This document shows, in pieces, positions 31,514 to 41,941 of a stretch of 64,000 nucleotides of DNA (its first letter is position 1; every line of letters starts with the position of its first letter). Position numbers and translations under genes: made by a program. The stretch spans positions 1,612,001 to 1,676,000 of the forward strand of contig NW_025408673.1 of the NCBI RefSeq assembly GCF_020360975.1, in the 5' to 3' direction. The notes beneath the pieces were generated by a model. The model was not told where the DNA came from and searched no databases. It was given only the letters and a program-made list of their open reading frames with translations. Source of the DNA: Hirsutella rhossiliensis. Its lineage: Eukaryota > Ascomycota > Sordariomycetes > Hypocreales > Ophiocordycipitaceae.

Positions 31514-33874
31514 CTAGCTGCAGTGGTTTTCCTTTTCTCGCACTTCGTTGTAGCAAAGCTCCTTGTATAGACCTGTCATGTTGAGAGGCCGGCCCAGATA
31601 ATCCTCCATGGTCTTGAGCTCGTCCTGGCTGCCACCTTTCTCAAGCACTTGTTGGCGAAACCTGCGACCTTCTGTCGCGCTCATGGGGTCATGTCGAAAG
31701 TATGTGTTAAACATGTCCGCGGAATACGCCCGGGAGCTACAGCCAGTATCAGCAAGACAGAAATCAAGACAAGAAGGGTAGAGTGGGGACAACAAAGCAA
31801 GCATCGCAACGCGGAAACAGGAAACGTCATGCACACTCTTAGAACACTCACAAAAGATAACTGTACAGCCCTGCGTCGTAGTCTGAGCTGATGAGATGCT
31901 GGAGCTTGGTCTGATTGTGGCCCCATTCGTCGCCTTCTGGCTGCTGAAGAGGGTACGTCTTTCTCAGCGCTTGGTTGTAAAGGGCAGACATGTTGCTATT
32001 TTGCACGTCTTGCTGACTCTTGGCTTGATGGACCGTCATGTCGTAGATGCTGAGCGCAAGCGTGAGCAAATGGGTGATGGCGGTTCCTACGTGTTTTGCC
32101 CTCAAGAGGGAAGCAATCATGTCATCCGGCATCTTCTCCGGGGGCTGGTCCCTTGCAGTTGCTCCTTGCTCTTCTTGCCACATCTGATAGTACTCATTCG
32201 AAAGGTATGAGTAGTGTCTGCTGAGCGACTGGACTTGCGAAGGGACCCAGGTCCAGTTCTCGAGCAGCTGGCTCGGCGCCTCTCCAAAGTCGACTGAGGT
32301 GCCGCAAGATCCGTGAAAGCAGGCGTAACGCGTGTGCGACACCATGTCGTGAACGCCGTGGCCGAGCTCGTGGAAGAGCTGCACAAGCTGACCATGATCC
32401 ATGAGCTTTGGGTGTCCCGGCTTAGGCTTGGAAAAGTTCCAAATCAGGACGGACACGGGGTAGTTATAGTCGCCCGTTTGTCGACGATAACCCTGACATG
32501 AAAGCACGGTCAACGATGGCACCGCTCAAGCTGTGCTTCAGGGTAGCAACTTACGGGCACCACGTTCAAAGCCGACTGGATGCCAGCCTTGGCGTCGCGT
32601 TCAAACATGTCCAGGTAGAGGTAGCCGAGAAAGGCGTTATCTCTATCGCTGTTCCAAACGCCCAAAAGCTGTACGTCGTCACTCCATGCACCGCATTCGC
32701 TGGTTGAGAGCTCGACAAATGTCAGCCCGAAAAGGTGCTCAAATATGCCTAGCAAACCCGAAACAGTGGGTTCCAAGCAGAAATATTCGGACACGGCCTT
32801 TTGGTCTATGGAGAACTCCTTCTCCCTCAACATGGCCTGGTAGTAGTGGAGATCCCACAGGTAGACGTTGTCATCACTGACATCATCCCCGTGGTTACCT
32901 CTTTCAGCATCGGCTTGCTTGACGCGTCTCAGTTCCTCCACTTCGCTTTTCCCAGTGATAGAAAGTCGAGACGACAGCTGCTGAAGAAAGCTGTTGACCG
33001 TGTCTGGGTCGCGTGCTAGCTTGGTCTCGATGCGAAATGCGGCGTGGCTGGGATATCCAAGCAGTCGCGCGGCCTCGTCCCGCAGCACAACGACCGCCTT
33101 GAAGAGGGGGACGTTTTGGGGAATCCGATTATGCGATTCCATTTCACATCGCCTTCTGGTCTCTCCGCGCTTGGCGTGTCTCATTACCAGTGCCGGGCTG
33201 GTCACAAGCAGCTTATCTTGATCCCCGTCCTCAACCTTGCCGCGGGGCAGACGAGACAAGTTGTCATCGGGAACACCATGAAGCTCCTCGTGGGTAAAGC
33301 AAACGCCTCCACTCGTTCTACTTTGCAAGAGATTCTTCTTGAACTCGGATTTGACAGTATTGATTCGCGCATTAATCTCTTTGAGCCGATCCTGAGCACT
33401 CAGTGGTAGGCAAGTGCCGCTGCGAACAAAGCTCTGGCACATTTGCCGCACTAGGTGCTGCGACTCATCGTCGAGATTGTCGAGCTGTGTCTTGACCGGG
33501 CCGACCAGCTGGTATAAATCTTGTCGGAGGCCGGACTCAAGGGCGAATTGATCAAGGCGCGCCCGGGCCTTGCTAGCAGCTTCTTGGACGTCGGCATCGG
33601 AGGACAACAGGTCGTACAAGTCCAGTGTACGTCCGTGGTGAATACGACTATTGTCCCCGTGGACAAGAGGAAGAATTACATTATCGAAACGGGCGTCTTC
33701 TGGCGTGACTTGTCGTGAGACGCGATCATGCGTCTCGAGCAGACCTTGCAGAAAGAAGTCGGTTTCTTGGACAATGGAGTCGGCAGTCGCCGTGAACCCC
33801 GGAGGCTTCTGCGGCGGCGACTGCAGGTGGTTGGGAATGTTTGCCAAATTCATGGGGGCACGCTTCGACAGCAA
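31514..33874 (-). CDS. M3-family metallopeptidase (thimet oligopeptidase / saccharolysin type)
   Basis: Three exons: 33874-32555, 32492-31852 and 31736-31514 (introns of 62 and 115 bp, GTAAGT and GTGAGT donors), coding 727 residues, the normal length of the family. The zinc site is FHELGHGVHD (His481, Glu482, His485) with the third ligand Glu511 in DFGEAPSQLLENW. Splicing restores NVVPGYRRQTGDYNYP and YLFSRAYSADMF, both typical. There is no signal peptide, so a cytosolic enzyme is expected. By family it cuts peptides of up to roughly 20 residues. It sits 0.7 kb from the tyrosinase-like gene and divergent from it. Intact housekeeping saccharolysin is normally present elsewhere in a genome, so this may be a cluster-dedicated copy that breaks down leader or spacer peptides (inference). 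Confidence 0.9.
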
Positions 33875-34583
33875 GTTGCAGTGTGTTTAGATGACTATAA
33901 GGCAATTAGCAGTCAGTCTGGTCGACGAGCACCAATACTGCGGCAGACTGAGACATTATCGTACCCGTAAGCATGTTCACGTGTCAATGCTTGGTGAGAG
34001 ACGACAACAACAGGGAATGATACCCGAGACGAAAGACATAAAGTCGTCCTACCGAGGCAGTGCAACGTAAGGGTCAAAAGTACGTGACACTGCGGACCAA
34101 CAACGCTATCCCACTCGTTTGTGAGACCAATAGGATGAGCAAAAAGTAGACAACGTTAACTAATACGTCACTCACGACGATTATGTATGCCGTAGATCAC
34201 CCAAAGACAAATTCTAGTAATCACGTACCTGGCCCTTTAGTTAGACATGTTCTATGCAGTCGTATCACACGGTGCGCAGGTCGTGCGACAAGCTTATGTA
34301 CATCTTCTGCAGCACGTAATACTCTTGGGCACGAAAGGGTAATATCATGACGCCCCGCAACACGTCTCACGTCATTGTCTCCCGCCTATGACAGAGAAAG
34401 TGAACTCTGTGGTTGCCAATACAGTGCTCCGAACTTGGAGCTCTCACTCTTGTCGAGCAACATTCCGCGAAATGTAGCTTTGCAAGGCTTGACGTACTTT
34501 GGACCTCCGGAGCCAGTATCTCATCAATTTTCGTACTTGCATTGCTAGAGACGGGTAAACAGTCGACGGCGCTGCCATTTACC
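33875..34583. promoter_or_regulatory. Divergent promoter region between M3 peptidase and tyrosinase-like gene
   Basis: 709 bp between two divergent starts, without coding signal. It would hold both promoters. No specific binding site was recognised. Confidence 0.5.
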
Positions 34584-36050
34584 ATGGGCATGTTCAACAG
34601 AGTGCTCTCCTTTCTGCCTGGACGCCAACAAGGAGCCAAATACGATGCTTTAGGGGACGAGGAGTCGAGTCCCCGAGGCAGCAGCGTTGAACCAGGCCCT
34701 GGAAATCACACCTCAGCCACGAAAGAAACACAACGCTTCCACGAGACCTTTCTAACGCGGAAACTGTCACTCGGCCCCATTCCTCTAGCTGCATTTTGTC
34801 TCTTGCTCCTAAGTCTGGGCTTCCTTGCCGGCGAGTTCCTCCAAGACAATGGTCTTATTGCCAAGATACAGCATGAGAAAGAGCACCGTGACAGCCACTG
34901 CGAGAACCCACAGAAGCGAGTTGAATGGCGAAGTCTAAGTGCCGCAGACAAGGACGAGTACATTCGTGCCGTACAATGTTTGTCAGCCAGACCATCCAAG
35001 ACTCGAAGTCATGGCAATCTATACGACGACTTTCCGTTTGTTCGCGCATACCTTGGCCGTCATAGTAGGTCACCTTTTCTCTGACCTTGACCTGAACGAA
35101 CAGGGACTCTCGGTCTTAACTCAATGTCACAACTTAGCCACTGGTGCCGCATCTTTTCTGCCTTGGAACCGATACTTTCTTCATGTTTATCAACAAATGC
35201 TGAGAAACGAGTGCGGATATAATGGCAGCTTGATGTGAGCGCCCCTATCTCGACATTGTTCCGTGTGGTAATCGCTGACGTGTCTTGCTCAGGTATTGGG
35301 ACTGGACAGTCGACTGGTGCGTATCATTTCAGCGATAATTCTCATTCTCGGAATCTCATTTCATTTAGGGAGTCTATGGCCTCATCGGACGTCTTCTCCG
35401 CAACTGTCGGCTTTGGAGGCAACGGCAATGCATCGTCGAAACAGGGCGTCGATGAAGCATTCTGTGTCACAGATGGCCCGTTTGCCAACCTCACCCTGAC
35501 ATTCGCTTCCTCATCATTCGTCGACCCAAAGATCCACTGTCTTTCGCGTCGCTTCCATGACGGCCAAATAGAAGGCAGAATTGCAGGCGACCAGGCAAAG
35601 CCGGCCGTCATTGAGCAAATTTTGGGCCAAGAGGACTATGACAGGTTTCTAGTCCAGTTGCAGTCCGGCCCCAGTCAATCAATAAGCGCGAGCATTGGTG
35701 GAGATTTTTCTCAGTATTCCGGGCCCAATGATCCGCTCTATATCTTGCATCTCAGGTACAGCAGTCCTTTGCCCTCCTCCTAGTTTCTCACGAGCTTCCT
35801 GGTCGTTTTTTTCTTTATCGCCTGGAGCTAACTTGCCGCTGCTACCAGTCAGCTCGATAGACTTTGGTGGACGTGGCAAAATCGGAAGCCCGATAAGCGC
35901 GTCAACGAGTATCACGGTATATCGCGAAACGATGAGACGACCCTTGCGCGACTGACAGATGAAATTTCTCTCGGTACTTTGCTGGCCCCCACGGTCCCGG
36001 TATCTGATGTGATGGCAACCGAGGCTGGGGTTCTTTGCTATACGTATTGA
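34584..36050 (+). CDS. Membrane-anchored tyrosinase-like protein lacking most copper ligands
   Basis: Five exons: 34584-35064, 35138-35234, 35293-35316, 35369-35755 and 35849-36050. All introns are GT-AG with consistent phases, giving 396 residues. Residues 64-85 form one membrane segment, so the catalytic fold faces the lumen. The tyrosinase scaffold is clear: LYDDFPFVRAYLGRH, GAASFLPWNRYFLHVY, LRNECGY, WDWTVDW, HCLSRRF, SIGGDF, PNDPLYILHLSQLDRLWW. At canonical copper-A positions there is Arg153 (usually His), His160 (kept) and Asn171 (usually the His of WHRYF). At copper B the PHxxI(H) region reads PSQSIS, and the HH pair is His328-Leu329. So four or more of six ligands are gone while the rest is well kept. 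Tyrosinases (UstQ type) belong to the ustiloxin pathway; here a non-copper or structural role is likely. Start in good Kozak context (ACCATGG). Confidence 0.85.
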
Positions 36051-36445
36051 TAATTTGTACGTTGAGGGCATGAATATAGACCACGTGTTGCCATGAGTGA
36101 GGAAACAGTGCTTGCGCTAGTTCACCCGGCCCAGATAATGCAGACTCGTTCTTTGAGACTCTTCTCATATTGTCAACGAGCAAATTGTGTGAGACAACTT
36201 GATTCGCGACAGGGAAGAACAGACAACTGGAACTCGGACAAAGGCAAAGTAACTGCTCCATTATCTGTAGCGGAACTCTACCCATGTCGCGGCAAGAATC
36301 GTCAGAGCGAGGGATACAATGGTCGGCGGCTTTTGTCTTAAGTGGCTCAAATGGTCTTGCAAGGCAATTCAGGATACCAGTTCTACTCCACACGATGAAT
36401 TGCTGGTCAAACAGGATATCGTTACTGGAAAATGCAAACCAACGC

Positions 36446-37621
36446 CTACCGTCGAGGTTGAAAACCACCAGTTTTCCGGTACCTTTGAGAGTTTTCGCGT
36501 ACACTCCGCGCACCCTTGCCGTCCCTGTTTTTAGCCCAAGCCTTCAGCTCGCCAAAGTCTCTGCACGTATGGACCGACTCAAAAACTGGCATCAGCCAGT
36601 TTCTGTTTGCTGACCATTCTACCGGGAGCAGAGTCATGTCGCCGGTGCACATTAAGCTCAGACGGAGACTATCGATGCAATGCTCTAAGAGATTGCCCAA
36701 CGTTAGCGGGACCGGCACAGTGGAACGGTCCAAACAATACCAATGTGCGGCTGGAGAGTGTAGTCATCCATTTCCGTGTAGTAGTCAAGGTGCCTCGACA
36801 TACGAAGCATGTTCTACGAGGGCAGCTCTTTAGTGATGGATTTCTTTGCCAACTCCCTGCGCGACGTACCAGACAATGCAGGTCATGCATAACGGTCAGC
36901 CTTCATCGACACTAGATTAGCAATCAAGGCCAGTATCCTACTCCGTTTCAGGGACCATCAAAACTCACTGCGCTAGATGCAATCCTGTCTCCGGATCCAA
37001 AAAGAGATCGGCACCAGGAAAGAGTTTCTTTTCTTCCGGAGACACTAACAGGGTAACGGCTGATGAGGACGAACAAGTCAGTATTCAGTCGCACAGCAAG
37101 GTGTGAGAAAGCTCATACGCCCCACAAGCTCGTCCCACGCCTTGTCGATTTCAGGACTCGGATCTCCAACGTATTGCGGATACGTAACTGGCCGATAGAG
37201 CATGTGGCTCTCGTTATACTTGAGAGTGGCTTCGAAGCGTCGCGGCTGCAGGGCCGGAGCAATCTCTTTTTTGGCGGTGTCTAGTTATCGTTAGGGCTGC
37301 TACTGGCCTCAGGAGGAGCATGCTCTTGTTACCGAACTCAGCCTCTCTCCAAAATCCTTGCCGTCTGCAAGCTTGCGACGAAGTATGTTGAGAGAGCAGA
37401 AGGGCTATGAGGAGAACAAAGGAAATGCTCCAGGGGACGACTGTTTTCCAGGGGCGACGAGGGTGTAAGCTGTGGCACTCATGTCCGCAGTGTGATGGGC
37501 CAATCGGAACACCCATGTCTAGCATTCGTTTGCCCTCACGACTTGATTCCCAACTTGGTCTCGGAGATTGTCTCGTCGTGGGATTCATCTTCAAGGCATG
37601 GTCTTGCAAGACTTCTGCCAA
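36446..37621 (-). CDS. UstYa-family (DUF3328) cyclisation oxidase
   Basis: Six exons: 37621-37333, 37280-37119, 37059-36969, 36900-36870, 36813-36741 and 36684-36446. All have GT-AG introns of 52-68 bp, and phases add up to 294 residues. One membrane segment (about residues 62-78, VPWSISFVLLIALLL) anchors it; the rest faces the lumen. The family signature of two HxxHC motifs is complete: HDLHC (186-190), split from the rest by an intron right after the following Leu, and HIEHC (214-218), followed by IDSLRLSLMC. Typical flanking motifs are also present: QYVGDPSPEIDKAWDELVG before and HTCRDFGELKAWAK after. UstYa proteins are membrane-bound oxidases that form ether or C-C cross-links in dikaritin peptides and related products. 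It is convergent with the tyrosinase-like gene. All motifs intact. Confidence 0.88.
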
Positions 37622-37949
37622 GATGTTGTAGGTAATTCTGGCTGGTGCAGGAACTTCACATCAATGACAGATTCTTTGCGTTGCATACTACGTGGATCCG
37701 CATCACATATGTACTCTACCTCGTCTTATCTTTTTTTTTGGTCTCACGTCATGTCATCACCCCAACTGCAATATTGGGAAAACGTAGTAGCTGCGCGGCT
37801 GAACGTGCCGTAAGGAGCGGGCAAGACTTCCACGTACTGTCATGGGCAAAATAACACGAGCCTCGTCGACATGGGAAGCAGTTTAGCACGTTTTCCATTC
37901 TTCCATTTCGCCAGCAAAGCGTGACATACACTATACAGACTCGCAAACA

Positions 37950-38666
37950 ATGCCTCAACGAATCCGCTTCCTGTTCTCCAGAGGACCATACAGAGTCGTG
38001 CCAATAGCATATCCGGAAACCGCCCTCGAAAATGACAAAATTCTCTCAGCAAGCGGCACAAGTGGACAGCAAGAACGACCGACCAATAAACGTCGGGCAA
38101 TGCTGTTCACTTTCCTGGGCGGCGTGGTCTGCGGATTCCTCGTCGCCTTCGTCATTACCTGGTCGTTTTGGCTGAGACACTCTGGGCCCCAAGGCCTTTC
38201 AATGAGCAAGAAAGAGTCAGCCGAGGTCGCGACGGCGTCTTTGTGTGGAAATTCATCAAGGGAGGCTGTGGAGCGTGGCTGCTCATTCGACCATCTGACT
38301 TGGGCGTGGTCTCCTCCAGGCTGCCCTCATTACGCCAACGATGAGTTTATCAGTGTGCAAAATTGGACTTACTATCTCGATGGCTTGGGCAAGGAAGTCG
38401 CAGTCGGGGAGAACTGGTCCAAGGCTCTGGATAACGAGATCAGGCTTTACGGCCAGCGGGGAGAGCACCTGACTCACTGCGTCTTCATGTTTCTGAGCAT
38501 GGCCCAAATAATCCGGGACAATGCATCACAAATTACGCCAAAGCTAAAGGAATATGAGCATGCCCATCATTGCGCATATTTCCTCCTCGAGGCCATACAG
38601 AAAGACGAGAGATGGGAACGGATCGAGACCAGAGTTCCTAAAGTCAACTACAACCAGCATTGCTAG
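37950..38666 (+). CDS. UstYa-like membrane protein with two HxxHC motifs (238 residues)
   Basis: Intronless. One membrane segment at residues 50-75 (MLFTFLGGVVCGFLVAFVIT...) follows a basic N-terminus. The lumenal part has the pattern CGNSSREAVERGCSFDHLTW with a WSPPGC, then HLTHC (173-177) and HAHHC (204-208), two HxxHC motifs in the arrangement of UstYa proteins. It shares the Cys pattern (CG...GC.(F/Y)D...W.P..C), length and membrane segment with the gene at 40572-41288, so the two are paralogues of a divergent UstYa branch. By analogy with the family, an oxidase acting on the peptide in the secretory pathway. It lies between the classical UstYa gene and the precursor gene. Confidence 0.7.
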   Translation: MPQRIRFLFSRGPYRVVPIAYPETALENDKILSASGTSGQQERPTNKRRAMLFTFLGGVVCGFLVAFVITWSFWLRHSGPQGLSMSKKESAEVATASLCGNSSREAVERGCSFDHLTWAWSPPGCPHYANDEFISVQNWTYYLDGLGKEVAVGENWSKALDNEIRLYGQRGEHLTHCVFMFLSMAQIIRDNASQITPKLKEYEHAHHCAYFLLEAIQKDERWERIETRVPKVNYNQHC

Positions 38667-39176
38667 CTAGATGATTTAGAAAGAACATCGTTTCACGTAA
38701 TCCAGTTCCGGAAATCCATCTTAAGATTATTCCAACCGGATATATGAACATTAAAGCAACTGCAAATAACGTGGGTTCGACCTCATGTTTCGCAAGAAAC
38801 TCTCTCTTTCGATTCATACCGGGTGATATGGACACGGGAAGATAGACGGGAACGTGGGCATGATGCCGTAGGACCGGTGACTATTACCATGGCAATAGCT
38901 CTGAAGTACAGGACGAGTGTATCTCGGTACACTCAAGCCAGTCCAGACCACGTAAGTCAGCGGTCAATAACGTGTTGTCATAGTTTTATGATGACTCTGA
39001 CATGTCTATGTCCAAGTTGCTTCGTTCTCATAGTTTCTGGGGGCGAGAAAGCCGGTTTAAAGCTGAGCCCGAGGAATAAATCATCTTACCAAGACGATCC
39101 AACACGCGGCATCCTTCTGAGACTTCAACTCGTCCTCAAAATTTGACCTCCCAACTTATTATTCTTCCAAGACAAG
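38667..39176. promoter_or_regulatory. Upstream region of the precursor gene
   Basis: 510 bp without coding signal between the UstYa-like gene and the precursor ATG. It includes an AT-rich ATAAATCATC near 39076, a possible core promoter element. Confidence 0.45.
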
Positions 39177-39773
39177 ATGCGTATCTCTCTTGCAGTCGCG
39201 GCCAGCCTGCTTGCCATGACAAGCGCAGCACCTCTGGCGCCGGGCAAGGGGCTGACTGTTGTCGCTGCCGCCTACGTTCGCGACACGCACCACGCCAACC
39301 CTGATGACAAGCGGGATGGCACGATCTATAGCAGGGCCAACGGTCATGCCTCGCCTGACGACAAGCGAGACGGCACTCTTTATGGCAGGGCCAACGGCCA
39401 TGCCTCTCCCGATAGCAAGCGGGATGGTACGATCTATAGCAGGGCCAACGGTCACGCCTCGCCTGACGACAAGCGAGACGGCACTCTTTATGGCAGGGCC
39501 AACGGCCATGCCTCTCCCGATAACAAGCGGGATGGCACGATCTATAGCAGGGCCAACGGTCACGCCTCTCCCGATAACAAGCGGGATGGCACGATCTATA
39601 GCAGGGCCAACGGTCACGCCTCTCCCGATAGCAAGCGGGATGGCACGATCTATAGCAGGGCCAACGGTCACGCCTCGCCTGACGACAAGCGAGACGGCAC
39701 TCTCTATGGCAGGTCCAATGGCCATGCCTCTCCCGACGACAAGCGAGACGGTACTTCTTACGGCAAGCACTGA
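39177..39773 (+). CDS. Secreted repeat precursor with KR sites (candidate dikaritin-type RiPP precursor)
   Basis: The 198-residue protein begins with a signal peptide (MRISLAVAASLLAMTSA, cleavage about residue 17) and a short leader to Lys45-Arg46. Then come eight tandem 18-residue units (residues 47-190) of the form DGT-(I/L)-Y-(S/G)-R-(A/S)-NGHASPD-x-KR and a shortened ninth ending DGTSYGKH. KR is the recognition pair of the Golgi protease Kex2, so each unit should be released as a separate peptide. Signal peptide, KR-bounded near-identical repeats with one Tyr each, and UstYa-type genes on both sides are the hallmarks of dikaritin precursors (UstA, PhomA, AprA). The unit does not match the cores I know for ustiloxin, phomopsin or asperipin. 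Units of two kinds alternate (TIYS and TLYG), so two related products are possible. Single exon; start chosen because it opens the signal peptide. Confidence 0.85.
   Translation: MRISLAVAASLLAMTSAAPLAPGKGLTVVAAAYVRDTHHANPDDKRDGTIYSRANGHASPDDKRDGTLYGRANGHASPDSKRDGTIYSRANGHASPDDKRDGTLYGRANGHASPDNKRDGTIYSRANGHASPDNKRDGTIYSRANGHASPDSKRDGTIYSRANGHASPDDKRDGTLYGRSNGHASPDDKRDGTSYGKH
39315..39746 (+). repeat. Eight 54-bp tandem coding repeats in the precursor gene
   Basis: Eight in-frame units of 54 bp, nearly identical at DNA level, with alternation of TIYS-type and TLYG-type units. A partial ninth follows. Such uniformity implies recent expansion or gene conversion. The other frames are also open across the array but only because the unit length is a multiple of three. 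Confidence 0.93.
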
Positions 39774-40571
39774 GTCGAAAAGAAGAATGCTCTACAAGAT
39801 GGCGCGGATGGTGCCCGGCGAGATGGTTCCATCTCAGGCGGGTGGGACAGCAACTCTGAAGAAAAGGAACGTTAAGCCACTATGGGTTGAGGGACATAGC
39901 CACCGGTCATGTAGCCAGATCACTCTCTTGTTGGTTAGCAACCTAAATTCTTGAAAGACGCATTCGGTTACTTTCTCAGTATTGGCGTCAACATGCTGTT
40001 CTTCAGGTCATTCCATTTATATGGTTACTTCTATCAGCTCGCTGATATAAATTAAGGAGTTTCTCTAACTTGTTCAAAGCCCTCATGAGCGCTTCTCTAA
40101 GTTTCAGTTTTACTGCTCATATCGCGCGCTGATACCTACTTTCAACTAGAGACGCGCTCGCCACTTGTATTATTCGGAATATTGCAGTTGCTTGGGCGAC
40201 TGGAAGTAAGAACTTGAGATCTTCGGCAACTGGATGATGAAAAGCAGCCAACGTTTCATCGTGGACCTCTCTGGTCTTTCCATCGTCAACGGCAAGACTC
40301 CGAGGCCAATCCGCGGGGCTGAGCGCATAAATTTACATATTGAGTGAGATTGAGCTGGAGCCTGTTTGCAATCACCCTCACGTCGGGTGACCACTGGTTG
40401 CTATCTTAGCTTCATCAGGCGAAGATGGAACCCGTTGGCAGATGTTGTATCAAAAAGCTCCAAGACGGCCCTAACTCTTCCTTGGGCCATGTTACCGGAC
40501 ACTATCACTCGATACATTGCTGCTCCATCAACAATGGGGTTCTCTCATCCTTACATACACGCACGAATTTC
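39774..40571. other. 3' flank shared by precursor and second UstYa-like gene
   Basis: About 800 bp between convergent genes, with only short frames and no recognised domain. Confidence 0.45.
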
Positions 40572-41288
40572 TCACCCTCTCTTCAAGCATCCCGCGAATC
40601 CGACCTCGACGGCAATAGACCTGTTCCAGTAGTCCATTCCGTTATCCGTCATATCCACAAGAAAGTTTGAGCAATGCATCGTATGCATTGCATCCGCAAT
40701 TATTGAATCGAAAAAGCGCCTGTTCTCGGCAAAGGCTCGGTACTGCTTTCTCCAGAGTGCCGCACAATGGACAATGTGGTCGCGCGTTGATGTATAGTAA
40801 ACACCGAGATCGCCCATAGCCTCTGTGCTAGGTATCAGCTTGGTGCGGTTCTTGTCCGCGTAGCCATGCCACGAGCCGTCCGATTGGTAGTCACGTATGG
40901 CCTCGTCGTCCATACACGGCTGCGGCACCCAATGATTGCTTAGGATATCGTATTGGCACCCGGCGGCCTTGGCCTCGACGGCAGAGCGGCCACATCCAGA
41001 GAATGCAGCTTGCTCAAAAATGCTGTGGTTCGTTCCCAGGTTCCATTCTTGACCTGGTGTAGCTCGGGCGAGGACAAGGCGAAACGAGAGGAATACCGCG
41101 ACCCAAAAGATGGAGGTGACGGCGACTACTAAGAATAGATCGACACGCCATGAATTGAAGGCGCGCGTCAGTCTTCGGAACCGTGCAGGGACGCGGATTT
41201 GAGAATTGGGCAGAGTGACGGGGGAGTCTCGTCTTGATTCGAAGCTGGAAGCCTTGAGAAACGCCTCGGTCTCGTCGGATGATGCCAT
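40572..41288 (-). CDS. UstYa-like membrane protein with two HxxHC motifs (paralogue)
   Basis: Intronless, 238 residues, the same length as the gene at 37950-38666. Membrane segment at residues 50-73 (VDLFLVVAVTSIFWVAVFLS...). The lumenal part has FSGCGRSAVEAKAAGCQYD, a WVPQPC, then HIVHC (171-175) and HTMHC (202-206), again the paired HxxHC motif. N-glycosylation sites (NHS, NRT, NRS) fit a lumenal location. By analogy with the UstYa family it would take part in oxidative cyclisation of the secreted peptide. It is convergent with the precursor gene. Start at 41288 gives a cytosolic, acidic/basic tail of about 48 residues. Confidence 0.7.
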   Translation of the reverse strand: MASSDETEAFLKASSFESRRDSPVTLPNSQIRVPARFRRLTRAFNSWRVDLFLVVAVTSIFWVAVFLSFRLVLARATPGQEWNLGTNHSIFEQAAFSGCGRSAVEAKAAGCQYDILSNHWVPQPCMDDEAIRDYQSDGSWHGYADKNRTKLIPSTEAMGDLGVYYTSTRDHIVHCAALWRKQYRAFAENRRFFDSIIADAMHTMHCSNFLVDMTDNGMDYWNRSIAVEVGFAGCLKRG

Positions 41289-41941
41289 TGATGATTGTCA
41301 AAAATGTGATTCCTCGGATGGTGATTTGGCCGTAGTAAATGGCTGAGAAACTAGGGGACGAGTCTAGATAGAGTTGTCTTTGAGTTTGTGTGTGTGGTCA
41401 TGATGCGACCAAGCGCTAATCGAGGTATGTGCACAGCTTCAGGCACGCATCGTCTTGCGTTGTGCCGCTACATGTTTGAAGTAAGCCTCCAAAGTACTGT
41501 CCTCTACGTTACGTGTATGGGTAACGTCATGAGCAAGGTAAAGAGAAATTGTCGTGACTAAAGCGGTAATCCTTACGTGGACCACGACAGTTGCATACTA
41601 CGATGACAAGAACCATTATGCCATGAGGTGATGTTGCTTTGTATCAACTACACACGCCGTCATTTCAACTACGATGAAGTAGTCAGCCGTCGGCAACCAA
41701 TCAGTGTTTCGCATTCAGAGTGAGGCGAGTAATTAAGAGTGACAGTGCAGCAAGGTGGACAAAGAAACGGTTTGGCCTAGTTGCCTCGAAGCCCAAAAGT
41801 GACATCAATGAGTGATTCCTGATGTTTATGTCTCGGCTTGGTATGCCACCAAGCTCATATATATCAATACCTGACAAACACTCCCTTTGCATTCGCTTAT
41901 CCGCACCACGTTCCATGGACTCCAAAGCCAAAATACCACAC
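41289..41941. promoter_or_regulatory. Upstream region of the second UstYa-like gene
   Basis: About 650 bp without coding signal, on the 5' side of the UstYa-like gene and the 3' side of the regulator gene. Confidence 0.4.

Noticed and set aside
35065..35137. Acceptor at 35103 for the first intron of the tyrosinase-like gene
   Set aside because: It gives the wrong phase; the acceptor at 35137 keeps the frame and yields the family-like GRHTTGAASFLPW.
39315..39746. Regular 54-bp repeats as a CRISPR array
   Set aside because: Units are contiguous without unique spacers, in-frame coding, and the DNA is fungal.
39159..39954. Long frames in both other senses across the precursor repeats
   Set aside because: The 54-bp unit has no stop in these frames, so repetition alone keeps them open; products are monotonous, while the chosen frame has a signal peptide and KR sites.
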